Below are positions 1-5,668 of a DNA stretch of 5,776 bases, one piece after another (within the stretch, counting starts at the first letter, position 1; each line of letters begins with the position of its first letter). A program made the translations under genes and the position numbers. A model generated the notes under the pieces. The model had not been told where the DNA came from and searched no databases. It saw nothing but the letters and a program-made list of their open reading frames with translations. The DNA comes from Anammoximicrobium sp032229885 (lineage in GTDB: Bacteria > Planctomycetota > Planctomycetia > Pirellulales > Pirellulaceae). The DNA lies in assembly GCA_032229885.1 (NCBI GenBank), contig JAVYAJ010000113.1, positions 1 through 5,776 on the forward strand. The letters are read 5' to 3'.

Positions 1-2
1 AA

Positions 3-98
3 TTGGTCCGCTACGAAGAACCTACCTACCTCGAAGGGCCGGACGGCTTGCGCCGTTCCGCTTCCATTAGCGGCGCATTCCCTGAACGGTTACGCTGA
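3..98 (+). CDS. Possible C-terminal end of an upstream gene (partial)
   Basis: Frame 3 is open from the left edge of the window and ends at TGA 96-98, giving 31 residues that finish SGAFPERLR. Third codon positions lean towards G/C for most of the stretch, like the real genes downstream, while the other two forward frames look less coding. The remaining 59 bases before the next start would be an ordinary intergenic gap. No family can be recognised from so short a tail, and it could simply be non-coding DNA that happens to be open. Confidence 0.3.
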   Translation: MVRYEEPTYLEGPDGLRRSASISGAFPERLR

Positions 99-124
99 TC
101 CTAGATCTCAACCGGACACTCATT

Positions 125-136
125 GATCGAACGATC
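125..136. repeat. Small inverted repeat upstream of the first complete gene
   Basis: GATCG-AA-CGATC is a perfect 5-bp inverted repeat around a two-base centre, ending 21 bases before the ATG at 158. Its position would suit an operator, but a 5-bp palindrome can easily arise by chance, and no -35/-10 pair is visible beside it. Confidence 0.2.
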
Positions 137-147
137 CTTAGGCCGAG

Positions 148-152
148 AAGGA
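148..152 (+). promoter_or_regulatory. Ribosome binding site for the gene at 158
   Basis: AAGGA (within GAGAAGGAA) lies 5 bases before ATG 158. This Shine-Dalgarno match, together with the basic-then-hydrophobic N-terminus that follows, fixes the start. Confidence 0.6.
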
Positions 153-157
153 ACCGC

Positions 158-1282
158 ATGAACACACTGATTCGTCGTCTCGCGATCGGAACGCTCGCCG
201 CCGGCCTGAGCGGCTTGTTTGTAGGTCCGCCCCTGTTCGAGCGTTCGGTCTCGTTCGACAACCCAGCCTTTGGCGGCGAATCCGCGGCCGTGCTGGACAG
301 CGTGCGAGCGGCGATGGCGGGTCGCGACCTGCCGACGGCGAAACGACACTTGGCCGAAGCGGCGCAGATGACGGGCGATCAAGCGTTCGCCAAAGAGCGC
401 GCCCGGTTACAGTTGCTGGCCGATTATCTGGAAGATTTTTGGAAATCGGTCGACGACGGGATCCGTTCCTTGCAGGCGGTCGACGAGCTGGTGATCGGCG
501 ATATTCGAACGGCCGTCGTCGAAGCTCAGCCCGACTTGTTGGTGCTGCGCGTCAACGGTGTAAATCGACGGTACACGCGGCAGACGCTGCCGGCCAAGGT
601 CGCGCTGACACTGGCCGAGCGTGTGTTGAAGCCCGGCGCGCCGCAAAACAAGGTTTTCTTCGGAACGTTCCTGCTGATGGACGGCCGTGGCGATCGGGAT
701 CTGGCTCGCAAGCTGTGGAGCGAAGCCCAACAGGCCGGCGTGGACCTAGCGGACTTGCTGCCGGAATTGGCCGGCGAGGCCGTGGCCAGCGTTCCGGTCG
801 AGATTCCGCCGCTGACGCCCATCATGCGCAAGACGCTCGCCCCGACAAGCTGGACGCTGCGACACCAGAGGGCCGATAGGCTCGTCCGCGAGCCGCTGCG
901 CAACCGGGCGACCCAGGCGGCTGGCGGACAGCTCGAGATCGCTGCTCCGGACGAGGCTGGCGAGATCCAGTTGGTGTACAACCGCCGGATCGCGGCGAAC
1001 TTCGAGTGCCGCATAATCCTGCAAGACGTAGGCTCGGGCCAGGCGTTTGGCCTATTCGCCGCGGATTCCACGCAGGTCGCGCATCAAGTGTCGTTGCCCA
1101 AAGGCTCGGTGATGATCGAATTCGCCCGGCAGGGCGGCGTGTTTCACTGTCGCTTGAACCAGAAAGAGGTCGCCGTCGAAACGCGCGGCGAGGCGGCCGC
1201 GAACCTCGTTGGCATGCTGGGCGTCACGTTGACGCCGGGGGCCAAGTGTACGGTCGCCTGGTTCGAACTTCAGACGCGCTGA
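158..1282 (+). CDS. Exported or membrane-anchored protein with C-terminal LamG/DUF1080-like region, function unknown
   Basis: A 374-residue protein starting at an ATG with a good ribosome binding site. Residues 1-7 are basic (two arginines) and 8-23 are hydrophobic, so it is probably exported or anchored. No clear AxA cleavage site follows, so an uncleaved anchor is possible; the RR pair is only weakly Tat-like. Residues 42-95 are charged and helical. Residues 93-205 hold a compact segment with 'FWKSVDDGI', 'LRVNGVNRRYTRQTLP' and a helical 'ARKLWSEAQQAG' stretch, a pattern I recall from uncharacterised planctomycete proteins. After a proline-rich linker (212-230), residues 232-372 alternate beta strands and end 'GAKCTVAWFELQTR', resembling LamG/DUF1080-type concanavalin-like sandwiches. 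No catalytic motif is visible. It is convergent with the gene at 1390-2232, and function cannot be assigned. Gene reality is near certain; the C-terminal domain assignment is an inference. Confidence 0.85.
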   Translation: MNTLIRRLAIGTLAAGLSGLFVGPPLFERSVSFDNPAFGGESAAVLDSVRAAMAGRDLPTAKRHLAEAAQMTGDQAFAKERARLQLLADYLEDFWKSVDDGIRSLQAVDELVIGDIRTAVVEAQPDLLVLRVNGVNRRYTRQTLPAKVALTLAERVLKPGAPQNKVFFGTFLLMDGRGDRDLARKLWSEAQQAGVDLADLLPELAGEAVASVPVEIPPLTPIMRKTLAPTSWTLRHQRADRLVREPLRNRATQAAGGQLEIAAPDEAGEIQLVYNRRIAANFECRIILQDVGSGQAFGLFAADSTQVAHQVSLPKGSVMIEFARQGGVFHCRLNQKEVAVETRGEAAANLVGMLGVTLTPGAKCTVAWFELQTR

Positions 1283-1301
1283 GCCGCTGGACGAGCGTCT
1301 G
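1271..1301 (+). terminator. Stem-loop across the stop codon (weak terminator candidate)
   Basis: CAGACGC (1271-1277) pairs perfectly with GCGTCTG (1295-1301), leaving a 17-base loop that contains the TGA at 1280-1282. An alternative inner hairpin, CGAGC/GCTCG (1292-1305), overlaps it. There is no T-run after the stem, so this is not a classical intrinsic terminator. It sits at the convergent junction of two genes, where a transcription stop would be expected. Confidence 0.25.
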
Positions 1302-1389
1302 CTCGCCGCTGTACGCCCAACAGTAACCCCTCTCGACCAACCGCCGCCCACGCGTCACCCGCAAAGCGCCGCGTCGCCCCAAACCACGC

Positions 1390-2232
1390 TCAGGGCGTCA
1401 CGGGCGGCAGGTTGTCCGTCGTATACAGCTTGGTGATGTCCAGCCCTGCTCGCGATTCTTCCTCGAGCATCTTGATGCGCGTCTCGAGCCGCTCCAGACG
1501 CCGCACGAGCCGCGGGATCATGTCTCGCGTCTCGTCGATCGGCTTGATCCGCGGCGCCGCGGGATACCCCAGATGCCGCTGCAGTGCGGCGAACAGATAT
1601 CGCGGATCTTTCTCCCGGTTGGCGTAGGCGATCTTGCCTTCTTTCTCGCCGAACAGCAGCGGTTTTTCCAGCGACGGCGCCGCGCCGGACGCGCGCGCCA
1701 GCCGCCGGGCGTATTCGGCGCTGCGAACGTAGATCAGATCGGCAAAATCGACGATTCCGATCTGATGGCTGACGGTCCGGATCCACTCGCGCCAAGCCTC
1801 GTCGTACATCGGATCCGCCGCGATCGCGTCCAGCCCGCGGTCGTACCGCAGGCGATTGCGACACAGCGTCTCGAACTGGTACATGAACAGCCCTTCGCGC
1901 GTCGGCTGCTCGGCGCGATACGCCGCTTCGTATCGCAGAACCTCGATGGCCACTCGCATGTCGAACCGCCCTCGCTCGTCCTCGGCGGCGGCCACGACGT
2001 AGGCTTGAAACGCCGTAAAATAGTGCGCCAGCCGGCGCATCGCGGTGGACATGGCCCCACAATGCTTCAGTTCGGCGAGCAGGTAATCGATCGCCATGGG
2101 CAGCTTGGTGGTGGCCAACAGCTCGTGGCGGATCTGTTCGAGCAAATCCTGCAACGGCGCCGTCTCCGGAAGCCGCTCGCTCAACGTGCGGAACAAATAA
2201 GCCTGTTCGACGTATTCTTCTCGTTCAAGCAT
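1390..2232 (-). CDS. Conserved-looking helical protein with C-terminal coiled coil, function unknown
   Basis: A 280-residue protein read leftward, ATG at 2232-2230 and TGA at 1392-1390. There is no signal peptide or membrane segment, so it is probably cytoplasmic. Nearly the whole chain looks alpha-helical: residues 1-85 are acidic helices beginning MLEREEYVEQAYLFRTL, 86-185 carry many aromatic and arginine residues (MYQFETLCRNRLRYDRG, YDEAWREWIRTV), and about 234-262 form a heptad-like coiled coil (IPRLVRRLERLETRIKMLEEES). Residues 190-220 include 'LLFGEKEGKIAYANREKDP', followed by an arginine-rich helix. The sequence resembles an uncharacterised protein I associate with Pirellulales, but I cannot name a domain or activity. 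It points away from ribBA, with a 339-base shared upstream region. A 311-residue reading on the opposite strand (1573-2508) is a GC-driven shadow: proline- and arginine-rich and low in structure. Confidence 0.85.
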   Translation of the reverse strand: MLEREEYVEQAYLFRTLSERLPETAPLQDLLEQIRHELLATTKLPMAIDYLLAELKHCGAMSTAMRRLAHYFTAFQAYVVAAAEDERGRFDMRVAIEVLRYEAAYRAEQPTREGLFMYQFETLCRNRLRYDRGLDAIAADPMYDEAWREWIRTVSHQIGIVDFADLIYVRSAEYARRLARASGAAPSLEKPLLFGEKEGKIAYANREKDPRYLFAALQRHLGYPAAPRIKPIDETRDMIPRLVRRLERLETRIKMLEEESRAGLDITKLYTTDNLPPVTP

Positions 2233-2244
2233 ACACAGCCCGAG

Positions 2245-2250
2245 CCTTCT
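2245..2250 (-). promoter_or_regulatory. Possible ribosome binding site for the minus-strand gene
   Basis: On the minus strand AGAAGG lies 12 bases before the ATG at 2232. The motif is good but the spacing is longer than the usual 5-9 bases. No better site is nearer, and no in-frame alternative start improves on it. Confidence 0.35.
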
Positions 2251-2327
2251 CCGATTTCTTTCTCACCGCCGAGCGTCCATCGAAATCGTGCGACGCCCAG
2301 CGGGACGTGCGCAGCGGCCGTCGTCGC

Positions 2328-2352
2328 GTTTGCCCGTCGCGCAATGGCAAAC
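2328..2352. repeat. 7-bp inverted repeat in the divergent region
   Basis: GTTTGCC (2328-2334) and GGCAAAC (2346-2352) are perfect reverse complements around an 11-base centre. It could be a regulator half-site pair or a small RNA stem. It lies about 100 bases from the minus-strand start and 220 from ribBA. One 7-bp pair in GC-rich DNA is weak evidence. Confidence 0.25.
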
Positions 2353-2527
2353 CTGCCGGCCGCGCCAGCCGCCGCGCGCGGCGCCGAATGGCGAGGACGC
2401 TCCGCCGGGGCGTGGCCCGAAACGAGCCGGCCTACGGCGACCTTCAGTCCGCCCATGTCGTACACGCTGTGGCGCATAGCCCGCCATTGTCATCCGTCCA
2501 CGGTATAGCGGAAATCGGCCAAAAGCA

Positions 2528-2533
2528 TATAAT
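2528..2533 (+). promoter_or_regulatory. Probable -10 box of the ribBA promoter
   Basis: A perfect TATAAT stands out in otherwise GC-rich DNA, 38 bases before the ribBA ATG. Transcription would begin near 2540 and give a leader of only about 32 bases. No good -35 lies 16-18 bases upstream; TTGTCA at 2487-2492 is a 5/6 match but much too far away for this -10. A leader this short would leave no room for an FMN riboswitch. Confidence 0.45.
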
Positions 2534-2571
2534 ACCTTGGATTCTCACTCAGGACAGCCAATCAGCCAGCC

Positions 2572-3804
2572 ATGAACGCCGACAACTCTCCCGTGCCAGA
2601 CCAGTTTTCCAGCGTTGCCGCCGCCATCGAAGCGATTGCTCGTGGCGAAGTGGTGATCGTCGTCGATGCCGAGGACCGCGAAAACGAAGGCGATTTCATC
2701 TGCGCGGCCGAAAAGGCAACGCCCGAGGTCGTAAACTTCATCCTCAGCGGGCGCGGCCAGTTCTGTGCCCCGGTGCTGCCCGACCTGTGCCAGCGGCTCG
2801 AGCTCCAGCCGGTCGTGGCGGCCAACACGTCCCGCTTGGCGACGGGGTTCATGACGCCGATCGATCACCATTCGGTGCAGACGGGCATCACGGCCCGCGA
2901 GCGGGCACGGACCGTCCGTGCGATGGTCGATCCCAGCACCCGCGCGGGCGACTTTCTTCGCCCCGGGCATGTTCATCCGCTGTTGGCCAAAGAGGGCGGC
3001 GTGCTGCGCCGTGCGGGGCACACCGAAGCGACCGTCGATCTGGTCCGCTTGGCCGGATTGACGCCCGCGGGCGTGCTGTGCGAGATTTTGGACGATACGG
3101 GCGAACGGGCCTCGCGCGAACGGTTGATGCAATTGGCCCGCGAATACCGACTCGAGATCATCTCGATCGAACAGTTGATCGCGTACCGCCGAGTGACGGA
3201 GAAATTAGTCAACCGGTGCGCCGAGGCCAACCTGCCCACGCGATTTGGCCACTTTCGCGTCATCGTGTACGACGTGAAGTACGAGTCGCAGCAACCGATC
3301 GTGCTGGTCATGGGCCAGCCCGACCGGCTGGCCGCGCCTTTGGTGCGGATCCACTCGAGTTGTTTTACCGGCGATCTGCTGCATTCGTTGCGCTGCGACT
3401 GTGGCGAACAATTCCAGATGGCGCTGGACATGATCAGCCGCGAACGGGCAGGCGTGCTGCTGTACCTGCCGCAAGAGGGCCGCGGCATCGGGTTGACCGA
3501 AAAGATCAAAGCCTACGCGCTGCAAGAACAGGGCTTGGACACGGTCGAAGCCAATCTGGCGCTGGGATTCAAGGCCGACATCCGGGACTATGGCGTCGGG
3601 TTGCAGATCCTCAAAGATCTCGGTTTGCGCCGCATCCGACTGCTGACCAACAACCCCAAGAAGACCGACGCCTTCATCTACGGCGGATTCGATATCGAGG
3701 TGGTGGACCAGATCCCGATCCTGCCGCCGCCCAACGAGTACAACGCCTGCTATCTGGCAACCAAGCGCGACAAGATGGGCCACGCCATACCCGATGATAT
3801 CTGA
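2572..3804 (+). CDS. ribBA: Bifunctional riboflavin biosynthesis protein RibBA (DHBP synthase / GTP cyclohydrolase II)
   Basis: A 410-residue cytoplasmic enzyme, the usual length for RibBA. The N-terminal half (about 12-207) is 3,4-dihydroxy-2-butanone-4-phosphate synthase, converting ribulose 5-phosphate to DHBP plus formate. It shows the metal/substrate loop DAEDRENEGD (32-41), the conserved Cys in GRGQFCAPVL (C65), TGITARERA (104-112), RPGHVHPL (130-137), RRAGHTEA (146-153) and VLCE (168-171). The C-terminal half (about 208-405) is GTP cyclohydrolase II, opening GTP to the pyrimidine precursor. VRIHSSCFTGD with C264, C275 and C277 (RCDCGEQ) forms the zinc site. LPQEGRGIGL (299-308), DTVEANLALGF and ADIRDYG (catalytic Arg, R338) follow, then LLTNNPKK. 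Every motif I would expect in both halves is present, so both activities are predicted. The ATG at 2572 has only a weak, distant AGGA (2551-2554), but the family N-terminus fits. No other rib gene lies in the window. Confidence 0.97.
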   Translation: MNADNSPVPDQFSSVAAAIEAIARGEVVIVVDAEDRENEGDFICAAEKATPEVVNFILSGRGQFCAPVLPDLCQRLELQPVVAANTSRLATGFMTPIDHHSVQTGITARERARTVRAMVDPSTRAGDFLRPGHVHPLLAKEGGVLRRAGHTEATVDLVRLAGLTPAGVLCEILDDTGERASRERLMQLAREYRLEIISIEQLIAYRRVTEKLVNRCAEANLPTRFGHFRVIVYDVKYESQQPIVLVMGQPDRLAAPLVRIHSSCFTGDLLHSLRCDCGEQFQMALDMISRERAGVLLYLPQEGRGIGLTEKIKAYALQEQGLDTVEANLALGFKADIRDYGVGLQILKDLGLRRIRLLTNNPKKTDAFIYGGFDIEVVDQIPILPPPNEYNACYLATKRDKMGHAIPDDI

Positions 3805-3814
3805 GGCAGGGCCG

Positions 3815-3863
3815 CCCGTCCGGCTCGCCCGTCCGGCTCGCCCGTCCGGCTCGCCCGTCCGGC
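3815..3863. repeat. 13-bp tandem repeat, 3.8 copies
   Basis: The unit CCCGTCCGGCTCG occurs three times exactly (3815-3827, 3828-3840, 3841-3853), followed by its first ten bases (3854-3863). The copies are identical, indicating recent expansion or slippage. The array begins 10 bases after the ribBA stop codon, inside its 3' untranslated region. Confidence 0.95.
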
Positions 3864-3936
3864 CTATCCAACCGGTGCAACCATCGCCCGCCGTCCCGTA
3901 TTGCGCTGCGGCCGACGCGCTCCGCAGCCCATCCGC

Positions 3937-3972
3937 CCGATTGGTCCGATTGGTCCGATTGATCCGATTGGT
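3937..3972. repeat. 9-bp tandem repeat, 4 copies
   Basis: The unit CCGATTGGT (ACCAATCGG on the other strand) occurs at 3937-3945, 3946-3954, 3955-3963 (one change, CCGATTGAT) and 3964-3972. The flanks continue in a degenerate form (ATCCGCC before, CCCATCCGTCC after), so the array may once have been longer. Similar GGACCAATC-type short repeats are, as I recall, common between planctomycete genes. Confidence 0.9.
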
Positions 3973-4015
3973 CCCATCCGTCCTCTTCGCCGTTTGTTCC
4001 CTACACTCCCGGCTT

Positions 4016-4033
4016 CGCGGGCGCTCGCCCGCG
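4016..4033. terminator. GC-rich hairpin, weak terminator candidate
   Basis: CGCGGGCG (4016-4023) and CGCCCGCG (4026-4033) are perfect 8-bp reverse complements with a two-base centre; a real hairpin would open the innermost pair. No T-run follows on either strand, so intrinsic termination is doubtful. It lies about 210 bases beyond ribBA and just before the promoter-like stretch of the next gene, a place where it could insulate the two. Confidence 0.35.
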
Positions 4034-4064
4034 TTAGCAAAACTGGCGAACATTTGGCTATAGT
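4034..4064 (+). promoter_or_regulatory. Possible promoter of the LamG-like gene
   Basis: TATAGT at 4059-4064 is a 5/6 match to a -10 box, in a locally AT-richer stretch 55 bases before the ATG at 4120. TTAGCA at 4034-4039 is a 4/6 match to -35, but at a long 19-base spacing. The pairing is weak; the -10 alone is the better evidence. Confidence 0.3.
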
Positions 4065-4107
4065 AACCTGACAATGCCGGGCGGTGCGGCCCAGCCAGAT
4101 GAAACAC

Positions 4108-4112
4108 GAGGG
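4108..4112 (+). promoter_or_regulatory. Ribosome binding site that decides the start at 4120
   Basis: GAGGG lies 7 bases before ATG 4120. The frame is open further upstream, with GTG 4084 and ATG 4099, but those starts lack comparable sites and would put twelve or seven polar residues ahead of a textbook signal peptide. The start at 4120 is therefore preferred. Confidence 0.6.
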
Positions 4113-4119
4113 TACGACG

Positions 4120-5493
4120 ATGAAGAAGATGCTTTCCTTGACCGTTGCCGGATGGCTTGGTTTGTCGTGTCTTGCCGCGGCGGAATCCCCCGAGGCGCGC
4201 GTCTCGCGGGTTGCGCGGACGCCGGGACTGGTCGCGTTTTGGGATTTTTCCTTGACTCAGGACGGGCGATGGGCGTCCTATCATGACGACCGAGTCATCG
4301 CGCGCGGCTTTCCCGTGTCGCTGCGACGGATCGGCGATCCAAAGTCGTACACGCCGGCCAATTGGCCGTACGACGACGAGCGGTCGAAGCTGGTTTTCGA
4401 TTCATCCGGGCCGTTTGGCCATGCGGTGCGCTTCGATCAAGGTTTTGTGTTTGCCGAAGTGGCCCGCGCGGACTTTGACCGCACGCCGCTGGACATCCAC
4501 GGCCGCCAGCCGTTCACGCTGATGGCCTGGACCAAATTCGTCGGCCAGCGTCACCTGGTCGCCGGGATCTGGGACGAGGGCGGCTGGGACAAATACGGCG
4601 GTCGTCGACAGGTCGCGTTGTTTGGCGGATTGTTCGGGTCGAAAGGCGTCATCGCACATATCTCGACGACGGGCGCGGCCAGCTATCCGCAATCCACTGC
4701 CGCCGGCTCGCAGTACGCACGCTGCCGGGCGATCGATGGCCGCAGCTTCGAGAACGATCGGTGGGTGGCGATGGCGATGACGTTCGATCCAGCTCGCGAG
4801 GAAGTGCGCGCGTACTGTGACGGTGCGGCGACGGCGACCCAGGTGACCGACCCCGTCGAGCAGGACGTGCTGCGCCATGCGGAACCCCAATCGAGCAACC
4901 CGTATCACTTCCCCTGGCCTGTGTTCTCCACCCGCGCGTTCGTGCTGAAGTTCAACGGATACAACGTGCAGACCACGGGCGTGCGCGAGCACTGGCTGTA
5001 CATCGACACGGACGCGGGGACGGTACGCTATGACCGAAGCTGCTCGGACGACGCGTCCGTCGCTGCGGAATTTCGGGTGCGCTTCGCTGCGACTCGCGAT
5101 GGGGCAAGTCTATTGCCGAAGGCGATCGTGGCGACGGCGACGCCCGGCGCAACCTTCGCCTTGCCCGAGACGGTCCGATTGCGGCCGGGTGACGAGATCG
5201 TGGCGGCGTTGCAGGTGAATCAGGCGTGGCAGGGGACGCTGGGCGAGGGGGCGGATAAGCGGCTGGAAGCCGCTTCCACGAAGGGAGAGAACCAGGCGGG
5301 GCAGTGGACGCAGGTCGGGACGGAGATCCGCTATCGCCTGCGCGAAGGAGCCCCGTTCACGTTCGGCCGCGCGTTGGGTTTGGGAACCGAGCCGATCGCG
5401 CACGGCACGCAACTGTATCTGGACGGCGTGGCGGTGTTCAACCGAGTCTTGAGCGCGTCCGAGCTGGCCGAGTTGAGTTTCGCCGAACGCTGA
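4120..5493 (+). CDS. Secreted LamG-like (concanavalin-type jelly-roll) protein with a large insertion
   Basis: A 457-residue protein beginning MKKMLSLTVAGWLGLSCLAAA, a classical signal peptide probably cut after residue 21. C17 is not in a proper lipobox, so a lipoprotein is less likely. Residues 36-235 read as the first part of a LamG sandwich: LVAFWDFS (37-44), AVRFDQGFVFAE (102-113), PFTLMAWTKF (131-140), NDRWVAMAMTFDP (212-224) and VRAYCDGA (229-236). The usual closing strand and helix, GTQLYLDGVAVFNRVLSASELAEL, appears only at 429-452. Between them (about 240-425) lies a second beta-rich stretch containing tryptophans and the RPGDEIVAALQV segment, apparently inserted into the fold. A binding or structural role on extracellular glycans is typical of LamG domains, but no ligand or catalytic residues can be read here. 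It stands alone, with non-coding DNA on both sides. A perfect palindrome encodes residues 380-386. The gene call is secure; the domain call is inference from strand pattern and motifs. Confidence 0.88.
   Translation: MKKMLSLTVAGWLGLSCLAAAESPEARVSRVARTPGLVAFWDFSLTQDGRWASYHDDRVIARGFPVSLRRIGDPKSYTPANWPYDDERSKLVFDSSGPFGHAVRFDQGFVFAEVARADFDRTPLDIHGRQPFTLMAWTKFVGQRHLVAGIWDEGGWDKYGGRRQVALFGGLFGSKGVIAHISTTGAASYPQSTAAGSQYARCRAIDGRSFENDRWVAMAMTFDPAREEVRAYCDGAATATQVTDPVEQDVLRHAEPQSSNPYHFPWPVFSTRAFVLKFNGYNVQTTGVREHWLYIDTDAGTVRYDRSCSDDASVAAEFRVRFAATRDGASLLPKAIVATATPGATFALPETVRLRPGDEIVAALQVNQAWQGTLGEGADKRLEAASTKGENQAGQWTQVGTEIRYRLREGAPFTFGRALGLGTEPIAHGTQLYLDGVAVFNRVLSASELAELSFAER
5257..5275. repeat. Perfect palindrome inside the LamG-like gene
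   Basis: AAGCGGCT (5257-5264) and AGCCGCTT (5268-5275) are perfect 8-bp reverse complements around GGA. The element lies in frame and encodes part of the polar stretch DKRLEAAST in the inserted region of the protein. I recall very similar AAGCGGCTGGAAGCCGCTT-type sequences as dispersed repeats in planctomycete genomes, so this may be a repeat captured by the gene. Confidence 0.7.
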
Positions 5494-5583
5494 GTAATCC
5501 ACGGACGGCAGGTGTTTTGCGGGCCACGCCGGACGCGTCGACCTTCGGAGCACACGTCATCGACAGCGCCTGCTATAAACCAT

Positions 5584-5623
5584 TAGAAATGTCCCCTGTT
5601 TTGCGCAGATAGAAGTGTGCCCT
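5584..5623. repeat. Duplicated 14-mer resembling insertion-sequence end repeats
   Basis: TAGAAATGTCCCCT (5584-5597) recurs as TAGAAGTGTGCCCT (5610-5623), 12 of 14 bases matching at a 26-base period, with TGTTTTGCGCAGA-like sequence between. Repeated TAGAAATGTCCCC / GGGGACATTTCTA words are, from memory, a feature of the terminal regions of some DDE-transposase insertion sequences. No transposase is present in the window, so this would be a remnant or the edge of an element continuing to the right. Confidence 0.5.
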
Positions 5624-5668
5624 TGTGTAATGCCTAACACCGGCTAGCGCCCGCAACCTAAGAATCTG

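Larger units (their letters stand above)
2233..2571. other. Divergent intergenic region, no gene seen
   Basis: These 339 bases separate the leftward gene at 1390-2232 from ribBA. Short open frames exist on both strands but translate to arginine/proline/alanine-rich, low-complexity peptides and have no convincing start signals. The segment holds a 7-bp inverted repeat (2328-2352), a 12-bp GC-only palindrome (2371-2382) and, at its right end, the ribBA promoter candidate. A drop in GC just before ribBA (about 2505-2550) marks the promoter area. No FMN riboswitch or tRNA could be recognised. Confidence 0.6.
3805..4119. other. Repeat-bearing intergenic region, no gene seen
   Basis: This 315-base gap follows ribBA and carries a 13-bp tandem array, a 9-bp tandem array and a GC-rich hairpin. 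Open frames cross it on both strands (for example + 3794-4063 and a long minus frame running back into ribBA), but they translate the repeats into strings such as RLARPARPSGSP or TNRTNR and lack start signals. I regard them as non-coding. The last 60 bases are the leader of the LamG-like gene. Confidence 0.6.

Noticed and set aside
2331..2365. tRNA-like D-arm word (GTCGCGCAATGGCAAAC)
   Set aside because: There is no matching acceptor stem, anticodon arm or GGTTCRA T-arm sequence within tRNA length.
2401..2460. Possible FMN riboswitch fragment (CCTACGGCGACC...CAGTCCGCC)
   Set aside because: The AGTCCG-like word recalls the 3' end of the RFN element, but the essential GGGTGAAATTCC-type segments and paired helices are missing, and the likely transcript start is downstream.
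1573..2508. Plus-strand open frame of 311 residues opposite the gene at 1390-2232
   Set aside because: It is antisense to a gene with much better codon and protein character, is rich in arginine, proline and histidine, and runs into non-coding DNA. It is a high-GC shadow.
2307..3797. Plus-strand open frame of 496 residues covering ribBA in another frame
   Set aside because: The overlapping frame encodes an unmistakable RibBA; this product is an arginine-rich, low-complexity shadow.
3815..3972. Possible CRISPR array
   Set aside because: The repeat units are 9 and 13 bases and directly adjacent, with no unique spacers. They are simple tandem repeats.
3794..4063. Small plus-strand frame overlapping the ribBA stop
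   Set aside because: The start overlaps the ribBA end, but the peptide is mostly repeat-encoded (RLARPARPSGSP, RLVRLVRLIRLV) and lacks a ribosome binding site of its own. A repeat-derived peptide is more likely than a gene.
4084..4119. Earlier starts (GTG 4084, ATG 4099) for the LamG-like gene
   Set aside because: They would add seven or twelve polar residues ahead of a standard signal peptide and lack a ribosome binding site as good as GAGGG before 4120.
3205..4284. Minus-strand open frame of 359 residues through the tandem repeats
   Set aside because: It is antisense to ribBA and to the LamG-like gene, and its middle is translated 9-bp and 13-bp repeats (TNR and GRAGRASRT strings). No start signal was seen.
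5571..5579. Extended -10-like TGCTATAAA
   Set aside because: There is no -35 at suitable spacing and no gene downstream within the window; it lies in an AT-rich repeat remnant.
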